In this document: positions 18,701 to 29,400 of the stretch, in pieces
How positions within the stretch are numbered: position 1 is the stretch's first letter
How the letters are laid out: every line of letters begins with the position of its first letter
Assembly (NCBI RefSeq): GCF_003626645.1
Contig: NZ_RBAM01000006.1
Coordinates: forward strand, 248,001-312,000
DNA: 64,000 bases
Origin: Streptomyces klenkii
Lineage (GTDB): Bacteria > Actinomycetota > Actinomycetes > Streptomycetales > Streptomycetaceae
Direction: 5' to 3'
The notes under the pieces: generated by a model
What the model saw: only the letters and a program-made list of their open reading frames with translations
What the model was told of the DNA's origin: nothing
Database searches by the model: none
Program-made: the position numbers and the translations under genes

Positions 18701-20451
18701 GCGGCGCCGGCGGCCTGGATCGCGAGCAGGGTCACGACAAGCGCGGCCCGGCGGCCCACGAGGACGCCGACGACGTCGCCGGGGCGCACGCCGCGGCCGG
18801 TGAGCGCCCGGGTGAGGGCGTGGGTGCGCCCGGCGAGCCCGGCGTAGGTCAGCGACTCCTCGGCGTCGGCCACCGCGGTGCGCTCCGGGGTGCGCTCCGC
18901 CTGCCGGAGGACGAGGCCCGCGGCGGTGACGTCGCGCGGCCGTTCGCGGCGGGTGGCGTTGGCCCGCTCGACCGCACCGCGCTCGGCGGCGGTGGCGAGT
19001 TCGACGTCGCCGACGCGCCGCGAGGGGTCGGCCGTCACGGCCTCCAGCAGCAGCCGGTAGTGCTCGGCCAGCCGCTCGGCGGTGGAGCGGTCGAAGCGCG
19101 CCGGGTCGTACTTGACGTACACCAGCGCGCCGGGGCCGCGCACGACCACCTCGACGACGAGGTCGTTCTCGCCCTCCTGGGTGAGGTCGAGCGCGTCCCG
19201 GAAGACGGTCTGCCCGGCCGCCATGTCCTGGTCGCCGCCGACGCCCTGCTGCATGTAGAAGCCGATGTCGAAGCCCGCTCCGGCGTCGGAGGTGCGGCGC
19301 AGGTCGTCGACGACGGACGCGAACGGGTAGGCGGCGTGGTCCTCGGCCTCCGCCATCCGCGCGTGGACGGCGTCCATGAGCGCGGTGAAGCTCCGGCCGG
19401 GGTCGCAGTCCAGGCGCAGCACCACCGGGTTGATCAGGTAGCCGACGGTGCGGTCGAAGCGCTGCGAGGGGCGGCCGTCGGTCGGCACCATGACGCTGAT
19501 GTCGCGGTGCCCGGAGTGCCGGTGCAACAGGGCGGCGAAGGCGCCGAGGACGACGCTGAACGGGGTCAGCCGGGCCGCGCGGGCGGTGTCGCGGACCGCG
19601 CTCCAGGTCGCCTCGGAGAGCCGCAGCTGCACCATCGCGCCCTCGTCGTGCGCGGCGGGGGCGCGCCGGGGGCGGTCGGCGATCGCTTCCAGCACGGGCG
19701 CGGTCGAGGCGCCGGTCAGCCGGTCGAGCCACCACGCGCGGTGTTCCCGGGCCTCCGGGCCCGCGAGCATCGCCCGCTGCCAGCGCACGAACTCGGCGTA
19801 CGGGGCGGCGGGTTCGGCGGCCGGCAGCTGCCGTCCCGCGGCGAGCGCCTCGTGGCAGGCGACGATGTCGCGCAGCAGGAGGTGGCTGGAGACACCGTCG
19901 GTGATCAGGTGGTGGAAGACCAGGAGCAGCAGGGTGCCGCCGCCGGGGGCCGCGACGAGCCACATCCGGTGCAGCGCGTCGTGTTCGAGGTCGAACGGAC
20001 GGCTGATCAGGTTCCGCAGGCGGACGGCGAATTCGCCGTCGGTGACGTGGCGGAGGTCCAGCCGGGTCACCTCCGCGGGGCGGTCGGTGATCTCCTGCTC
20101 CGGCCCGCCGGCGCCGAGCCGGACGGCGATGCGCAGCCCGGGGTGCCGGCGCACCACGGCGGCCAGCGCCTCGGCCAGCCGGCCGGGGTCGACGCCGTCG
20201 CCGAGCCACAGGCCCAGCGGGAGGTTGTACGAGGACGCCCGCGGGTTGTCCGCGTGGATCGCCCACAGCGCCGCCTGTCCGCGGCTGAGCGGGTACGGGC
20301 CCGGCCCGGGCTCCGGCTCCGGCTCGCCCGCCGGTGCCTGCTCCCGTGCGGGCGACGGCTCGGCCAGCCCGCGCAGCACGAGCTCCGCCACGTCGTCGGA
20401 CATCTCTCCGGCGGCGATGGCCGCCAGCAGTTCGCGCAGTTCGGTACTCAT
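15781..20451 (-). CDS. PKS3: hybrid NRPS/PKS, C-A-PCP-KS, glycine-incorporating (KirAIII-like)
   Basis: 1556 residues. ATG at 20451 overlaps the PKS2 stop by four bases (ATGA), so the two are translationally coupled. Condensation domain at residues 55-480 with intact HHLITDG (~178). Adenylation domain at 507-975 with core motifs YTSGSTGEPKG, YGPTETTIW and an invariant Lys in TPNAKVD. PCP at ~1055 (AGFDSIGF). KS at 1130-1545 with DTACSSSL. Read by eye against the GrsA positions, the ten-residue specificity code is D-I-L-Q-L-G-M-I-W-K. This is one conservative change from the glycine code DILQLGLIWK, so glycine is the expected substrate. The protein ends a few residues after the KS core (VVVEEAGKR), leaving the post-KS linker and processing domains to PKS4. 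It would acylate glycine with the chain from PKS2 and pass it to the C-terminal KS, the amide junction of an elfamycin (family knowledge plus inference). Confidence 0.94.
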   Translation of the reverse strand: MSTELRELLAAIAAGEMSDDVAELVLRGLAEPSPAREQAPAGEPEPEPGPGPYPLSRGQAALWAIHADNPRASSYNLPLGLWLGDGVDPGRLAEALAAVVRRHPGLRIAVRLGAGGPEQEITDRPAEVTRLDLRHVTDGEFAVRLRNLISRPFDLEHDALHRMWLVAAPGGGTLLLLVFHHLITDGVSSHLLLRDIVACHEALAAGRQLPAAEPAAPYAEFVRWQRAMLAGPEAREHRAWWLDRLTGASTAPVLEAIADRPRRAPAAHDEGAMVQLRLSEATWSAVRDTARAARLTPFSVVLGAFAALLHRHSGHRDISVMVPTDGRPSQRFDRTVGYLINPVVLRLDCDPGRSFTALMDAVHARMAEAEDHAAYPFASVVDDLRRTSDAGAGFDIGFYMQQGVGGDQDMAAGQTVFRDALDLTQEGENDLVVEVVVRGPGALVYVKYDPARFDRSTAERLAEHYRLLLEAVTADPSRRVGDVELATAAERGAVERANATRRERPRDVTAAGLVLRQAERTPERTAVADAEESLTYAGLAGRTHALTRALTGRGVRPGDVVGVLVGRRAALVVTLLAIQAAGAAYVPLDPDFPAARLAHIATDAGLAAVVLDPDLAGRLPEGTPGVRIPLTGRETAAPAAPVARRDGDLAYVLYTSGSTGEPKGVEVSHGNLVNLLDSTADSPGCAEGDTLLAVTTAGFDISGLELLLPLTRGATVRIAPSEALRDGFALAELIGASGATIVQATPATWEMLLHAGWTGRVRRILCGGEAMTPELAGRLLDRCDELWNMYGPTETTIWSSAQRVRRNAPVTVGTPIANTTFRTAGPGGAPVPFGAVGELLIGGDGVALGYRGRPELTAERFVEDPATGERLYRTGDLARWTPTGEMLVLGRADRQVKLRGHRIELGEVEAAVRSTGEVGDVRVVVREELAGHPQLVAFVTGGADAASAVRRIADRLPDYMVPSRTVALERFPLTPNAKVDTGPLTALPLDELVRRFGHGGGPAAGPVAGPAAAAPARPAAHAGDLVTWLRETTAGVAGVPAQNIPVDRPLGEAGFDSIGFTRLAVALRERFGIPVRPTVFYAHPDLTSLAAHLREAHPGAFTPAAPSPSAAVVSVAQAGAPAPSAAADGYPPVAIVGIGGRLPSSAGLEEFWEHLAVGRDLTRPYPLERGFSDRVFPERFRGSYVDDVDAFDAQLFRISPREAAQMDPQQRLLLHAAHEAVLDSGQVPAALAGSRTGVFVGLSGADYLSLLGPGSPEMGDHFLIGNVASIAANRISYVFDLHGPSAVFDTACSSSLVAVHRAARALQQGDCELALAGGANLLLSPHGFTGLRRAGMLSPDGRCKTFDERADGYGRGEGVVLLALKLLDRALADGDPVHGVLIGSAENHGGHTHSLTVPNPQAQREVVLAAHRAAAVAPDTIGYIEAHGTGTPLGDPIEIDALKEAFGRLYGDWGIPVAPARTGVGSVKTNIGHLEAAAGVAGIVKVLLAMRHRTLPGLVDLRATNPEIDLSGSPFRIQSGRQAWETPDGAPARAGVSSFGMGGSNVHVVVEEAGKR

Positions 20452-23400
20452 CGGCCCGTCCCTCCCTTCAGTGCGGCCAGCGCGTCGTCCACGCGCACGG
20501 ATCCGTCGCGCAGACCGGTCAGCAGGGCCGCGATCCTGTCCCCGGACTGCTCCGGGGCCTTCGCGGTCGCCTGCGCGGGTACGGGGGCCGGTGCGGTCTC
20601 CTCGCGCCCCGGCAGGGGCCCGTACGCCTCGAACACGGCGCGGGCCACGGCGCGCGCCGTCTGGGCCACGCCGAACATGCGCGCGGGGATCTCGACGCCG
20701 TAGTCGGCGCCGAGGCGGCGGCTCAGCCGGCGCAGGCCCAGCGAGTCCACTCCGGCGTCCGACAGCACCCGGTCCACGGGCAGCCGGTCGGGCCGCATGC
20801 CCAGGTGCGCGGCCAGGAGCCCGCGCACGTGCTCGCGCACGGCGGCCTCCGGGCCGGTGCCGGCGGGCGGCGCGGCCGCCACGGGCGCGGCGGGCTCGGC
20901 GGGCCGTACGGGCTCGGCGGCTTCGGCGGGCCTGGCGTGCTCGACCTGCACGGCCTCGGCCTGCCGGGCGGGCTCGGCGGGTACGGCGGCCGCGTCGCGG
21001 TCCTCGGCAGCACCGTCGACCAGGCCCGCCTCGGCGGCCTGGACGGCGTCGAACCGGGGGCCGGGGGTCAGCCAGTAGCTCTCCCGTGCGAACGGGTAGG
21101 TCGGTGCGGGGACGCGGCGCGGGGCCGCGCCCTGCCACAGCTCCGCCCAGTCGATCGGCGCGCCGCCGACCCACAGCCGGGCGACCTTGTCGAGCAGGCC
21201 GGCGTCCACCACGGACCGCAGGTAGCGGCGGCCCTCGGCGCCCTCCAGCAGCAGCGCCGTGGTGGCGTCCGAGCCGTCCCCGGTGAACACGCCGGCGGCG
21301 CCGTCACCGGACAGCCAGGCCTCCAGGCCCGCCACCAGCGCGCGCAGCGAGCCGGCGACGATCGCGAGGCGCTCGGAGAACTCCTCGCGGCCGGTCTGGA
21401 GCGTGTGGGCGAGGGCGGCCGGGGAGACGTCCTCGTGGTCCGCGGCCCAGCGGGCCAGGCGCCGCGCGTAGCCGCGCAGCCGCTCCGCGTCCCTGGCCGA
21501 CAGGACGAACACCTGGGCGCCGGACGGCGCGGGGGGCACCTCCTCGCCGTACTCCTCCACGACCAGGTGGGCGTTGACGCCGCCCAGGCCGAAGGAGCTC
21601 ACTCCGGCCCGCAGCGGGGCCTCGGCCCCGTCGGGCGTGCGGACCCGGCGCCAGGGCTCGCGCCCGTCCGGCAGCCGCAGCGGGCTGCCGCCGAGGCGCA
21701 GGTGCGGGTTGAGGGTGTCCAGGTGCAGGTTCGCGGGGATCTCCCGGTGCCGCATCGCGAGCAGGGCCTTGATCAGGCCGGTGACGCCCGCGGCCGCCTC
21801 CAGGTGGCCGGTGTTGGTCTTCACCGCGCCCAGCGTCACGTGTGCTTCCCCGCACTCGGCACCGTGGTCGGCGTACAGCTCCGCGAACGCCGTCTTGAGG
21901 CCCTCCACCTCGACCGGGTCGCCGAGTTCGGTGCCGGTGCCGTGCGTCTCGACGTACGTGACGGTCCGCGGGTCCACCCCGGCCCGGCGGTGCGCCTTGA
22001 CGATGCAGGCGGCCTGGGCGTCCGGGTTGGGGGCGGTCAGCGAGTTGGTGCGGCCGCCGTGGTTGACCGCGCTGCCGCGCAGGACGCCGTGGATGACGTC
22101 GCCGTCCGCGATCGCCGCGTCGAGGCGCTTGAGCACCACCACGCCGACGCCCTCGGCGCGCACGATGCCGTTGGCGCTCGCGTCGAAGGTGCGGCAGCGG
22201 CCGTCGGGGCTCAGCATGTCGGCCTGGCTCATGTCGACGAACAGCGTCGGCGAGGCGATGACGTTCACGCCGCCCGCCAGCGCGACCTCGCAGTCGCCGT
22301 GCCGGATGGCCTCGGCCGCCCGGTGGACGGCGACGAGCGACGACGAGCAGGCCGTGTCGATCGTCTCGCTGGGGCCGCGCAGGTTCAGCAGGTAGGACAC
22401 CCGGTTGGACATGATGGCGTGCGCCCTGCCCACCGTGTTGTACCCGTCGAGCGGGACGCCGAGGGCGTGCTGGAGCTCGAAGTAGTCGTAGGTGCCGCTG
22501 CCGATGAAGACGCCGGTGTCCGTGCCCGCGAGCGAGGACGGCCGGATGCCGGCGTTCTCGATCGCGGTCCAGGCGGCCTCCAGCACGAGCCGGTGCTGCG
22601 GGTCCATGGCCACGGCCTCGTGCGGGGAGATGCCGAAGAACTGCGGGTCGAACAGGTCGACGCGGCGCAGGAACCCGCCCCACTTGGCCGGCGTGCGGAA
22701 CCGTCCGGGCTCCGGCTCGCCGTGCAGGCGGCGCCAGTCCCAGCGGTCGGCCGGGATCTCGCGGACCAGGTCGTCACCGGCCGTCAGGTGCTGCCAGAAC
22801 TCGTCCAGGTCGTCGGAGTCCGGCAGCAGGCCCGCCATGCCGACGATCGCCACGGCGGCGGGTTCGCCGGCGAGGGGTGCCGGGACGGCCCCGGGCGCGG
22901 TGCGCACGGTTGCGGGCGCGGCCGCCGCGGGGGCGGGGGCCGGCTCCGGGGCGGGAGCGGGCCGCTCCGGGGCGGGGGCCGCCGGGCGGAAGGCGGCCGC
23001 CAGGGCCGGACCGTGGTCCCGGAGCACCTTGCCGACGAGGTCGTTCGCGGTGGCCACGCCGAAGAACGCGGCCGGCGTCAGGTCCAGGTCCCAGCGCGCG
23101 TTCGCCAGGTGGCTCAGCCGCGTGTACATGATCGAGTCGAAGCCGAAGCGGCTGAGCAGGTCGTCCGCGGCGAGCTCGCCCGGCCGGATGCCCGCCACCT
23201 CACGCAGGAGGCCCAGCAGTTCACCGGCCGCGGCCTCGCGCCACCCTTCGGCGGCCGGGGCGGCCGCCGCGGCGGTCGCGGGGGCTGCCGCCGGAGCGGC
23301 GACCGGCTCCGGGGCCGCGGGCCGCTGTCCGGCCGCACCCGCCACCGGGACGCCGATGCGGGCGAGGAAGTCATCCGTACCGGAGACCACTGCCACCTGA

Positions 23401-26400
23401 ACCTCCTGTCCGCCGAGCACCTGGCTCAGCGCCTCGAATCCCGCCTGCGGTGAGAGCGGGTGGACACCCGCGGCGACCAGCCGGTCGCGGTGGCGCTCGG
23501 TGAGCGCGGAGCCGGCCCAGGCCCCCCAGTTCAGGACCCGGACGGGGTAGGGCAGGTGCGCGGCGAGCGCGCGCCCGATGGCGTCCTGTGCGGTGCACCC
23601 CGCCGCGTAGGCGGCCTGACCGGGGTTCCCGAGGAACGACTGGACGGACGAGAACACCGCGAGGAAGTCGGGCCGGCGGTCGCCCAGGGCCACGGCGAGC
23701 GCCGCGGTCGTACGGCTCTTCGCGGTCAGCGCGCGCGTGAACCACGCCTCGTCCATGGCCGCCAGCGACCGGTCGCCGGGGACGGTCACCGAGTGCAGGA
23801 CCCCGTGCACGGTGCCCACGCGCTCGAACACGGCCCGCAGCTGGTCCGGTTCGGCGGCGTCCGCCCGGTGGACCTCCACCGACGTCCCGGCCGGGTCGAT
23901 CGCCCGGATGCGGGCGGCCTTGGCCGCGTCCGGCGCGGAGCGCGCGACGAGGGCGACCCTGGCCCGGTACCGCCGCACGAGCTGTTCGGCGATGTCCAGT
24001 CCCAGGTCACCAGTACCCCCGGTGATCACGTACGTGCCGCCCTCGCGCAGCACGGGTGCGGCCGGCGCCTCGCCCTCGACGGGGACGAGCACTTCCCGGA
24101 ACCACTGCCCGGCGCGCAGCGCGTAGTCGCCGGGGACGGCGACGGAGACGGTCGCGGGGTCGTCCGCTCCGACGTCGACGGTGCTGACCCGCCAGCGCTC
24201 GCACTCGTGGCGCACCGACCTGGCCAGGCCCAGCGCGGCCGCGGCCGACGGGTCGGCGGGGGCGGAGTCCACCCCTGCGGCGCGGCGCGTGACGACGGTC
24301 AGCGAGAGCTCGCCGGCCGCGCCGGGGCGCTCCTGGAGATGCTTGACGATGCGGAACAGGCCGAGGACGCCGGCCTCGCCGCTGACCACGGCGTGGACCG
24401 CGGCGGGCGTCGGCAGCGACTCCAGGGGAGCGTCACCGATGCGGTGGACGTCGGCCGCCGGGTGCTCGTCGCAGCCGAGCACCCAGACGGGACCGGCGGC
24501 CGGGAAGGCGGCGACCGGGGCGGCGACGGGCTGCCGGCGCGGCGCGTACCGGCCCGCGGGGGCGGCGGGGGCGCTCTCGCCGGACGGCTCCTGGGCGGCG
24601 GTGCCGGTGGGCAGGTCCTCGAGCCCCGCCCAGCAGCGGCGGCGCTCGAACGGGTAGGTCGGCAGCGGGATGAGGACGCCGCCCTGCGGCCACTCGACGC
24701 GCTCTCCCGCCACCCAGCGGTCGGCGGTGGCGGTGCCTCCGGGCCGGGCCAGCGCGGGGTGCTCGGCGCCCCGGGCGGCGGCAGCCAGCGCGGCGGCGAG
24801 CGTGTGCCGGTCACCCGCGGTCACCGCCAGCCGCACCTCCATCGCGTCCCGGCCGTGCTGGAGCGTGTGCGCCGTGTCCGCCAGGTCCGGGGCCCGGTCC
24901 AGGGCCTCCAGCAGCGCCGTCGCGTACCGGCGCAGCGCCTCCGGAGTGCGGGCGGACAGCGGGAACACCCAGGGGCCGTACGGCCGTTGCGGTTCCGGTG
25001 CGGGCCCGGCCTCCTCCAGGACGACGTGGGCGTTGACCCCGCCGTAGCCGAAGGAGCTGACCCCCGCGCGCCGCGGGGCCACGGCCGGGCTCGGCCACGG
25101 CCGGGCCGAGCGGACCAGGTGGAAGGGGGTGCCGTCGAGGCGCAGGTGCGGGTTCTGCTCGCCGAGGCCGGCCACGGGCGGCAGCACGGCGTGCTCCATC
25201 GCCAGCAGCACCTTGAGGACGCCGGCGGCGCCGGCGGCGGACTCCAGGTGGCCGATGTTCGCCTTGACCGCTCCGAGACCGCAGTGGGGCTCGGCCGGCG
25301 CCTGGACTCCGCGGCGGCGGAAGAGCTCGTCGAAGGCCGTGCGCAGGCCGTTGATCTCGACCGGGTCGCCGAGCTCGGTGCCCGTGCCGTGCGTCTCCAG
25401 GTAGCCGACCGTGGCGGGGTCGGTTCCGGCGCGCTCGTGCGCCCGCACGATCATCGCCGCCTGGGCGGCCGGGTTGGGCGCGGTCAGGGACCGGGAGCGG
25501 CCGCCGTGGTTGACGGCGGTGCCGCGCAGCCAGGCGCGCACGCGGTGGCGGCGGGCCGGGCCCTCGCGGGTGAGGACGACGAAGCCGAAGCCCTCGCTGC
25601 GCACGAAGCCGTCGGCGCGGGCGTCGAAGGCCTGGCAGCGGCCCGTCGGGCTGAGCATGCCGGTGCGGCTGAGCAGGACGTGGTTGTGCGGCGACAGGAT
25701 GAGGTTGATGCCGCCGGCGACCGCGATGTCGCACTCCCCCGACCGGATGGCCTCCGCGGCCCGGTGGAGGGCGACGAGGGAGCTGGAGCAGCCCGTGTTG
25801 ACCGGTTCGCTCGGTCCGTGCAGGTCGAGCAGGTAGGAGACGCGGTTGACCAGGATGGAGTGCGTGGTGGCGGTGGCCGCGTGAGCGTCGACGGGGACGC
25901 CCGCGGCCTTCCTGACCTCGTCGTAGTCGCTCGATCCCACGCCGATGAACAGGCCGGTGTCCGAGCCCGCGAGGGCGCCCGGCGCCAGGCCGGCGTCCTC
26001 CAGCGCCGTCCACACGCCCTGAAGGACGAGCCGCTGCTGCGGGTCCATGCCCGCGGCCTCGTGCGGGGAGATGCCGAAGAACAAGGGGTCGAAGACGTCG
26101 ACGTCGTGGACGAAGCCGCCGCGGCCGGCCACGCCCTCGGGGAGGGAGCGGCGGTCCCACCGGTCGGCGGGCACGTCGGTGATCAGGTCGTCGCCCGCCA
26201 CCAGGTGCTGCCAGAACTCGTCCAGGTCGCGGCTGCCGGGCATCCGCCCGGCCATGCCGACGATCGCGATCGCCTCGGGCCCGGCGGGCGCGGCCGCCGG
26301 CGCCGCGGAGACGGGCGCCACGGGCGCGGGCAGGGGGGCCGGCTCGGGCCGCTCCTCGCCCGCCCCGGCGGCACCGTGGGCGGCGGGCGCGGGAGCGACG

Positions 26401-29400
26401 GCCCGCGGGGCGTCCAGCAGTCCGGCGTGGTCGCTCACGAGGCGGTCTGCCAGCGCGCGCAGGGTGGGCGTCTCGTAGAAGAGCGCGGGCGTCACGTCCA
26501 GGGCGAACTCGTCGTTCAGCCGGCTCGCGAGGAGGCTGTAGCTGACCGAGTCGAACCCGTAGTCGCCGATCGCCCGGTCGAGGTCGAGGTCGCCGACGGG
26601 GATGCCCGAGGCGTCCGCCGTGAGGGCCAGGAGCGCGTCGGTGAAGGAGGACAAGAAGGACACGGTGGTGTCGCTCCCGGGTGCGGCCTCGCCGCCGGGT
26701 GCGGCGGCGGGTGCGGCGGCGGGTGCGGCGGCGCCGGCCACGGCCCTGGCCACGACGACGTGCTGGAAGTTGCGGGTCGTCGCGCCGGAGTCCGGCATCG
26801 CGGCCGCCACCTCGTAGCCGGCGACGGCGAGCAGCCGGGTCCAGCCGGGCACGTCCAGCAGCGGCGAGCCGGGCAGGCGCAGACCGGTGTCGTCGTGGGC
26901 CCACCAGCCGTCGAACAGGCCGTAGGTGACCGTGGCGGGCAGGGTGACCGTGGTCAGCTCGTTGAACACCAGCTCGCCGCCGGTGCGCAGCAGGCCGCGC
27001 AGGTGGCGCACGGCGCGGCCCACGTCCGACGTGGCGTGCAGGACGTTGGCCGCGACAGCGAGGTCGAAGCCGTCCGCCGGGAAGCCCTGGGCGACGGGGT
27101 CGCTGTCCAGGTTGAGGCGCTTGAACCGCAGGAACGGGTACTGCTCGCCGAACTCCGCCCGGCCGTGGGCGAGGAAGGTGACCGACAGATCGGTGTACCA
27201 GTACTCGACCCGCTCGCCGTAGGGGCGGAGGGCACGCAGCAGGCCCGCGGACGTACCGCCGGTGCCGGAGCCGACCTCCAGGATGCGCACCTTGGCGTCC
27301 GGCGGGAGCTCCGCCAGGCGTCGCCGCACGTGCCCGACGAGGTGCTCGGTGAGCAGGTCGTTGTAGAGGTCGCTGATGGGGTTGCCCCGGTAGACACGCT
27401 CCATGAGGGAGGTGCCCGACTTGGGGAAGAGGAGTTCGGTGGCGAGGAGTTCGCCGCGCAGCAGCTCGGGGAAGCGCTCCAGGCACAGGGCCAGCAGCCG
27501 TACGAAGACCGCGGACTCGGGGTGGGCGTCGGCCAGTTCGCCGAGCTGCCGGAGGTGTCCGCCGGCGCGGGCCCCGGCCAGGGCGCCCGGCACCGGGCGC
27601 AGGCGTCCGCCGCCGGCGTCGAGCAGGCCGTGCTGCGCGAGCATGTCCAGCAGGGTGTGCAGCAGCCGCTCGTAGCGGGGGGTGACGCCGATCCGGCGGG
27701 AGACCTCGGCCGCGTCCGGGTCGGGGCCTGCGAAGGCACCCAGGTCGTCGAGCAGGGCCAGCAGTGCGCCGGTGGCGACCTCCGTCATCCGCCGGTCGAG
27801 CGCGTGGAAGTCCTCCACGACGCGCAGCCCGGCGGTGCCCCGCTGTCCACCGTCGGTGGTGGTCACGTCCGTCGTCTCCGTTCTCGTTGCTCCCATGCGC
27901 TCCCGCAGCGCCGCGGTGCCGGGCACCACGACGGCCTGGGGAGCCGGCTGCCGCAGTGCTTCGAGCAGCGCGGCGAATCCCGCCGCGGGCGTGATGGACC
28001 GGAAGCCGGCCGCGGTCAGGCCGTCCCGGTGGGTGTCGCCGGCCACCGCGCCGACCGTGCCCCAGAAGCCCCAGTCGACCGCGCGCACCGGGTAGGGCAG
28101 GCGGGCGTCGAGCGCGTGGGCGTAGGCGTCCAGGAAGGTGGAACCGGCCGCGTAGTTGGCCAGGCCCGGGTCGCCGAGGAAGGACTGCGCGGAGGAGAAG
28201 AAGGCCAGGAAGTCCAGCGGGCGTCCGCGCAGCGCGTCGGCCAGGGCCGCCGCGACGCCGGACTTGGCCGCCAGGCTCTCCGCGAGGTCCTCGTCGGACA
28301 TGTTGCGCACCAGCCGGTCGCGCTGGACCAGGGCGGCGTGCACGACGCCGTGCACCGGCCCTTCCCGGTCGAGGAGGGCCGCGAGCCCGGCGCTGTCGGT
28401 GGCGTCGGCGCGCACGTAGCGGATCCCCTCCCCCAGGCCGGTGCCGGAGGGGAGTTCGCTGCGGCCGACCAGGACGACCTGCGCGTCCCAGTCCGCGGCG
28501 AGCCGGTGGGCGAGGGCCGCGCCGATGCCGCGGGAGCCTCCGATGATGACGTACGTGCCGCCGCGGCGGAGCGGTACGGGAGCGCTGCCGGCCGGAGCCG
28601 GGCGCAGGACCTGGGTGTGGCGGACGGTCCCGGTGCAGGCCGTCCGGGTTCCCCGCGGTGCCGGGGTCACGAGGTGCGCGGACTCGTGGGCGGGGTCGAG
28701 GTCGACGGTGGCGACCGACCAGCCGGGGTGCTCGTTCTCCAGGACCCGGGCGAAGCCGGTGACACCGGCGGCGTACGGGTCGGTCACGCCGCGGCCGGGT
28801 GCGGCGGCGGCACCGGTGGTGACGACCACCCAGTCGAGTGCGGGCAGGTGGGACCACTGGCGGGCGTGGCGGGCCAGGGCCTTGACGCCGGCGGCCTCGG
28901 CGGCCGCGACGCGGTCGGTCTCGCGCGGGGCGGCGGCGTCCGTGGTGCCGGTGAGGACGTAGACCAGGCGCGGCGTGACGGAAACGGGTGCGCCCAGCGG
29001 GGCGAGGACCGCGCCCTCGTGGCGGGCCGACAACTCGGCGGCGAGGCCCTCGCGTCCGGGGGCGTGCAGCACCACGACGGGGCCGGCGGGGGCCGGGGCC
29101 TCGGCGGGGGCGGCGCACACCTCCCAGGAGGGGACGTCCACCGGGAGGGCCTCCGGGGCGGGCTCCGGGACCCGCTGGACCGGGGCGGGAGCCGGGGCCT
29201 CGGCGGGGACGGCGGGCGCGGCGTCGACCCAGCACCGTACGCGGGCGAACGGGTAGAGCGGCAGCGCCACTTTCCGTGCCGTACGGCCGCGGTGCAGGGC
29301 ACGCCAGTCCGGCGCGGCGCCCGCCGCCCAGCTGCGGGCCAGCACGTGGGGGTCCGTGGAATCCGGGACGGCGGCGCCGGACGCGCCGGTGACGCTGCCC

